From NCBI GenBank assembly GCA_031264475.1, contig JAISEA010000118.1:1-8384 (forward strand): 8,384 nucleotides of DNA. The letters are read 5' to 3'. The position numbers and the translations under genes are program-made. The DNA comes from Treponema sp. (GTDB lineage Bacteria > Spirochaetota > Spirochaetia > Treponematales > Breznakiellaceae). Within the stretch, counting starts at the first letter, position 1; every line of letters begins with the position of its first letter. Below are positions 5,761 through 8,384 of the stretch, piece after piece. Below the pieces are notes generated by a model, which was not told the DNA's origin, did not search any database, and saw only the letters and a program-made list of their open reading frames with translations.

Positions 5761-6618
5761 ATGAAAATAACCATGCTTCTTCTCATTTTCTTTCTATTAC
5801 TTGATTCTTGTTCAAAGACAAAACAGCTTTCACAACCAAATAATGGGATCGCGGCTACTGACGCGCCCATGTCTGAAACGACCGAGCAGACAGTATCAAT
5901 AAGGCAGTCCTCAAAGGAGGAAAATCTGCTGGCGGTCTTGATCCAAGCGGAGATTCCCCAAGGGATCATTGATACTATCATGCAAGAGGTCGGAAAAGAC
6001 TCTGCTTTCTTCAAATCCCTCGCTGACGCGGTCGCAGGCGATCCCTTCCTCCATTTCTTGGTAGACAAGACACATTCCCTGCCAAAAGAATACGAGCCAG
6101 ACGACCTTGTTTCTCTCAAAGGCGGCGGGGCGTATCGTATCAACAGGAACGACCTACGGCTCAGAAGAGAGGCGGCTGAAAGTCTTGAACAAATGGCTGT
6201 AGCCGCGTCGTCGGAGGGGGTCGTCTTGGTCGCCTCCTCAACCTACCGCTCGTATGACTATCAAGTTACGGTCTATAACCGCATCGTGCGGGAGATGGGG
6301 CAAGAGGCGGCTGATCGCGAGTCCGCGCGTCCGGGGTATAGTCAACACCAAACAGGACTCGTGGTTGATTTCGGTTCAATCGACGATTCCTTCGCGCAGA
6401 CTAAAGCAAGCGGTTGGCTTCTTGCCAATGGGAGTAGGTTTGGTTGGTCTCTCTCCTTCCCAGAGGGCTACGAGCGCGTTACCGGCTATCGGTGGGAGAG
6501 TTGGCATTACCGCTATCTGGGGAAACCGCTCTGTTCTTTCACAGACGTTTATTTCAACGGCGTTCAGCAGTACGCGCTCAGGTTCATCCATGAATGGGAG
6601 CGCGGCGCAAATCCATAG
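5761..6618 (+). CDS. Lipoprotein D-alanyl-D-alanine carboxypeptidase, VanY-like (M15B)
   Basis: The 285-residue product should remove the terminal D-Ala from peptidoglycan stem peptides at the outer face of the cytoplasmic membrane. A short lipoprotein signal (basic start, hydrophobic core 6-14, then LLDSC with Cys17) fits the relaxed spirochaete lipobox. The C-terminal half is a clear VanY/M15 domain: SSTYRSYDYQ, then YSQHQTGLVVDFG with zinc ligands H196 and D203, then YRWESWHYRYLG with catalytic E246 and zinc ligand H249. All expected active-site residues are there. The segment of about residues 18-120 is family-variable and I do not recognise a domain in it. I chose the ATG at 5761 because the signal peptide begins there. 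An in-frame GTG at 5602 would prepend the peptide encoded by the palindromic element and bury the signal. Nothing links it to vancomycin resistance. Confidence 0.9.
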   Translation: MKITMLLLIFFLLLDSCSKTKQLSQPNNGIAATDAPMSETTEQTVSIRQSSKEENLLAVLIQAEIPQGIIDTIMQEVGKDSAFFKSLADAVAGDPFLHFLVDKTHSLPKEYEPDDLVSLKGGGAYRINRNDLRLRREAAESLEQMAVAASSEGVVLVASSTYRSYDYQVTVYNRIVREMGQEAADRESARPGYSQHQTGLVVDFGSIDDSFAQTKASGWLLANGSRFGWSLSFPEGYERVTGYRWESWHYRYLGKPLCSFTDVYFNGVQQYALRFIHEWERGANP

Positions 6619-6626
6619 CTGGGACA

Positions 6627-6655
6627 TTGAAATTCCACGCTGTCTATTGTATATT
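6627..6655 (+). promoter_or_regulatory. Sigma70-type promoter for argG
   Basis: TTGAAA (6627-6632) and TATATT (6650-6655) are spaced by 17 bases, giving a start near 6662 and a leader of about 30 bases. The argG ribosome-binding site AGGAG (6683-6687) lies five bases before the ATG. I see no ARG-box-like operator that I could defend. Confidence 0.65.
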
Positions 6656-6692
6656 GTTCCAAATATAAATCACTTAATTTTTAGGAGTCCTT

Positions 6693-7904
6693 ATGAGTAA
6701 GAGAAAGATTGTGCTTGCCTATTCAGGCGGTCTTGATACTACGGTAATAATACCGTGGCTCAAGGAGAATTACGACAGCGAAGTCGTCGCTGTTTGTATT
6801 GATGTGGGTCAGGAGGCGGATTGGGCGTCTGTTAAACGCCGCGCCTTGGATATGGGTGTGGTTTCTTGCCATGTTGTTGACGCAAGGAAGGAGTATGTTG
6901 AGGATTACGTGTGGACCGCGCTCAAAGCCAACGCGCTCTATGAAGACAAGTACCTGCTTGGTACGTCTACCGCGCGTCCGCTCATCGCTAAAATCCTCGT
7001 CCAATACGCGCGTAAGGAAGGCGCGGACGCTATCGCGCACGGCGCGACGGGTAAAGGCAATGATCAGGTGCGTTTTGACCTTGGTATTATGGCATTCGCT
7101 CCGGATTTGGAGATAATCGCGCCGTGGCGCACTTGGGAACTCAAGAGTCGCGAAGAAGAGATAGAGTATCTGGAGAAACGCGGTCTGCCTGTTCCTATGA
7201 AGCGTTCTGATTCCTATAGTAGGGACGATAATCTGTGGCACATATCCCACGAAGGGTTGGATTTGGAAGACCCGGCAAATGAGCCTCAGCTCGACTCTTT
7301 GTTACAGATGACTGTCCCGCCGGAAAAAGCGCCTGACAAACCGGAATATGTTGAAATCAGCTTTGAGGAAGGCATCCCTGTATCGGTCAACGGCGAGAAG
7401 ATGGACGGCGTCCCCTTGATTCAGGCTTTGAACAAGATCGGTGGGGCAAACGGCGTGGGGTTGGTGGACTTGGTGGAGAACCGCGTGGTGGGTATGAAGA
7501 GCAGGGGCGTGTATGAAACGCCGGGCGGCGCTATTCTCTACTACGCTCATCAAGAGTTGGAGCATATCTGTCTTGATAGGCAGACGTATGCTTTCAAACA
7601 ACAGGTCGCGCTGAAGCTGGGCGAGGTGATTTACGGTGGGTTGTGGTTCACGCCTTTGCGCGAAGCGCTCTCCGCTTTCGTTGACTCCACGCAGAAAACC
7701 GTAACCGGGACTGTGAAAGTCAAGCTTTACAAAGGAAGTATCTCTTCCGCGGGCGTGAAGTCGCCCTATTCCCTCTATAACGCCAGCATTGCCAGCTTCG
7801 CCACAGGCGAACTCTACAACCACGCGGACGCAAAGGGTTTCATCAGGCTCTACGGCTTGCCCATTCTCGTCCGCGCCCTCCAGCACCACCCTTCGGGTGT
7901 TTAA
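6693..7904 (+). CDS. argG: Argininosuccinate synthase
   Basis: This enzyme joins citrulline and aspartate with ATP to make argininosuccinate, the next-to-last step of arginine synthesis, in the cytoplasm. The 403-residue length is normal. The N-terminal ATP-pyrophosphatase loop AYSGGLDTT (9-17), the [14 protein letters not shown] segment (87-100), the [13 protein letters not shown] motif (116-128) and [15 protein letters not shown] (174-188) are intact, so the enzyme should be active. The C-terminal oligomerisation region ends in [15 protein letters not shown], as in the family. The last five codons (HPSGV) and the TAA stop lie inside an inverted palindromic element, so the natural tail has been replaced. 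No other arginine gene is in the window, and the gene has its own promoter and a good AGGAG ribosome-binding site. Confidence 0.97.
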   Translation: MSKRKIVLAYSGGLDTTVIIPWLKENYDSEVVAVCIDVGQEADWASVKRRALDMGVVSCHVVDARKEYVEDYVWTALKANALYEDKYLLGTSTARPLIAKILVQYARKEGADAIAHGATGKGNDQVRFDLGIMAFAPDLEIIAPWRTWELKSREEEIEYLEKRGLPVPMKRSDSYSRDDNLWHISHEGLDLEDPANEPQLDSLLQMTVPPEKAPDKPEYVEISFEEGIPVSVNGEKMDGVPLIQALNKIGGANGVGLVDLVENRVVGMKSRGVYETPGGAILYYAHQELEHICLDRQTYAFKQQVALKLGEVIYGGLWFTPLREALSAFVDSTQKTVTGTVKVKLYKGSISSAGVKSPYSLYNASIASFATGELYNHADAKGFIRLYGLPILVRALQHHPSGV

Positions 7905-7993
7905 CGACTCACAACGGGTGTTGAACGAAGGGAGCGCCGCTGACCCCGACAGGACGGTTACGCTTGTAAACAAGCGTAACCTATTCGTTGTTT
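7887..7993 (-). repeat. Palindromic element, copy 3 (inverted, overlaps the end of argG)
   Basis: Read on the minus strand this 107-bp copy matches copy 2 from AACAACGAATAGG to the terminal CACCCGAAGGGTG (plus 7899-7887). Its central hairpin is perfect: 12-base arms GGTTACGCTTGT (7956-7967) and its complement (7970-7981). The minus frame encodes 35 codons, TTNRLRL to NTRRV, with 20 identical to copy 2. On the plus strand its end provides the last argG codons and stop, and the terminal hairpin followed by TTT could help end transcription. Confidence 0.8.
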
Positions 7994-8104
7994 GATGTCC
8001 AGTAAGCGCCGCCATAAGGCGGGATCCATAAGTAGGAAGGGGGCGCGGTTTTCCACAATGGAGGTCGGCACACAGGCGCCCTTGTGGTGCGCCCCCCTGT
8101 CTCC

Positions 8105-8230
8105 AGCCCGCCCCCCGCACGGCGGGTTTAAAAGAGGGCGGGCTTCCGCCACCCCCCAATCCACACAGTGGGGCAGAGCAGGACGCTTTAAAACACCCGA
8201 AGGGTGCGGTCTTCCGCTACCCCCCATCCA
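8105..8230. repeat. GC-rich hairpins and duplicated module
   Basis: Two related modules lie at 8127-8163 and 8187-8230. Both start TTTAAAA and end CTTCCGC(C/T)ACCCCCCA(A)TCCA. The second carries the CACCCGAAGGGTG hairpin (8194-8206), identical to the terminal hairpin of the palindromic element. The first instead follows a GC-rich inverted repeat (AGCCCGCC at 8105-8112 with GGCGGGCT at 8137-8144, or CCCGCC with GGCGGG at 8121-8126). They look like a second element family sharing the hairpin with the first. The minus strand is rich in G runs of six. Confidence 0.6.
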
Positions 8231-8298
8231 ACCTTTCTTCGGGTGCTGGAGGTGTCAGACGTAGACTATTCCGTCAATCTAGTTTATTTGACGACTTG

Positions 8299-8377
8299 GT
8301 GTCATGACGGGGACAAGTACGTACTGGGGTCGGTGGCGCTACTTCATTATGAAGTTGTCTTATACGCCGTGCGTATA
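8299..8377. repeat. Cluster of perfect palindromes, possible diverged element copy
   Basis: AGTACGTACT (8316-8325), ACTTCATTATGAAGT (8341-8355) and TATACGCCGTGCGTATA (8361-8377; seven-base arms, three-base loop) follow one another. TGACGGGGACA (8305-8315) and ATGAAGT(T)GTC match words of the ~106-bp palindromic element in the same order, so this may be a strongly diverged or rearranged fourth copy. Confidence 0.5.
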
Positions 8378-8384
8378 GAAATCC

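Larger units (their letters stand above)
7905..8384. other. Gene-free, GC-rich repeat region
   Basis: I see no gene in these 480 bases. Open frames exist on both strands but are shadows of GC-rich repeats, without ribosome-binding sites or recognisable domains. Contents: most of palindromic element copy 3, a CCGCC-ATAA-GGCGG hairpin (8009-8022), a GC-rich block with hairpins and a duplicated module (8073-8230), a REP-like GGTGTCAGACGT (8251-8262), and a run of palindromes to the window end. The next gene must lie beyond 8384. Confidence 0.7.

Noticed and set aside
8073..8116. G-quadruplex on the minus strand
   Set aside because: Runs of six G are present, but the tract spacing does not give a standard four-tract pattern with short loops without forcing it.
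7302..8159. 285-codon minus-strand open frame opposite argG
   Set aside because: Most of it is antisense to the clear argG gene and its N-terminal part is GC-rich repeat DNA. Only the 35 codons of the palindromic element show coding-like conservation.

Overview
The window looks like part of a bacterial chromosome, most likely from a spirochaete (Treponema-like, possibly gut-associated). This is inferred from gene content and order only: a membrane-anchored M23 peptidase, a bactofilin, a YaaR/DUF327 protein and a PSP1/YaaT protein in a row, relaxed lipoprotein signals, and moderate GC. No rRNA or other marker confirms it. I see no phage genes, CRISPR array, tRNA or rRNA.

Positions 1-706 hold a REP-associated Y1 (HUH) transposase gene. 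It is split by an 11-G run that puts the HUH motif and the presumed catalytic tyrosine in different frames. Short REP-like inverted repeats (consensus TTGGTGTCAGACATC) lie just upstream and recur near 5250-5460 and 8250-8303. Positions 707-1002 are non-coding with some inverted repeats. A good sigma70-type promoter (1003-1030) then drives a same-strand cluster: M23 endopeptidase, bactofilin, YaaR-like protein (overlapping the bactofilin) and, after 110 bp, a PSP1 protein. The first two suggest a cell-envelope or cell-shape module: a cytoskeletal polymer next to a wall-cutting enzyme. A convergent minus-strand gene (3913-5172) encodes a two-helix membrane protein with an acidic linker and a C-terminal region resembling a degenerate GGDEF domain.

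Positions 5173-5760 are repeat-rich: REP-like units, a 21-bp tandem repeat with internal palindromes, and two copies of a ~106-bp palindromic element. Next come a lipoprotein VanY-like D,D-carboxypeptidase (5761-6618) and argG, encoding argininosuccinate synthase (6693-7904). A third, inverted copy of the palindromic element supplies the last codons and stop of argG. The rest (7905-8384) is GC-rich repeat DNA and palindromes.

The most interesting content is the palindromic element. Two copies keep a 35-codon open frame with 20 of 35 residues identical. Their central hairpin shows two compensatory base-pair changes, and the copies sit at the very edges of genes. Two genes also have promoters whose -10 box lies six bases from the ATG, suggesting leaderless mRNAs.
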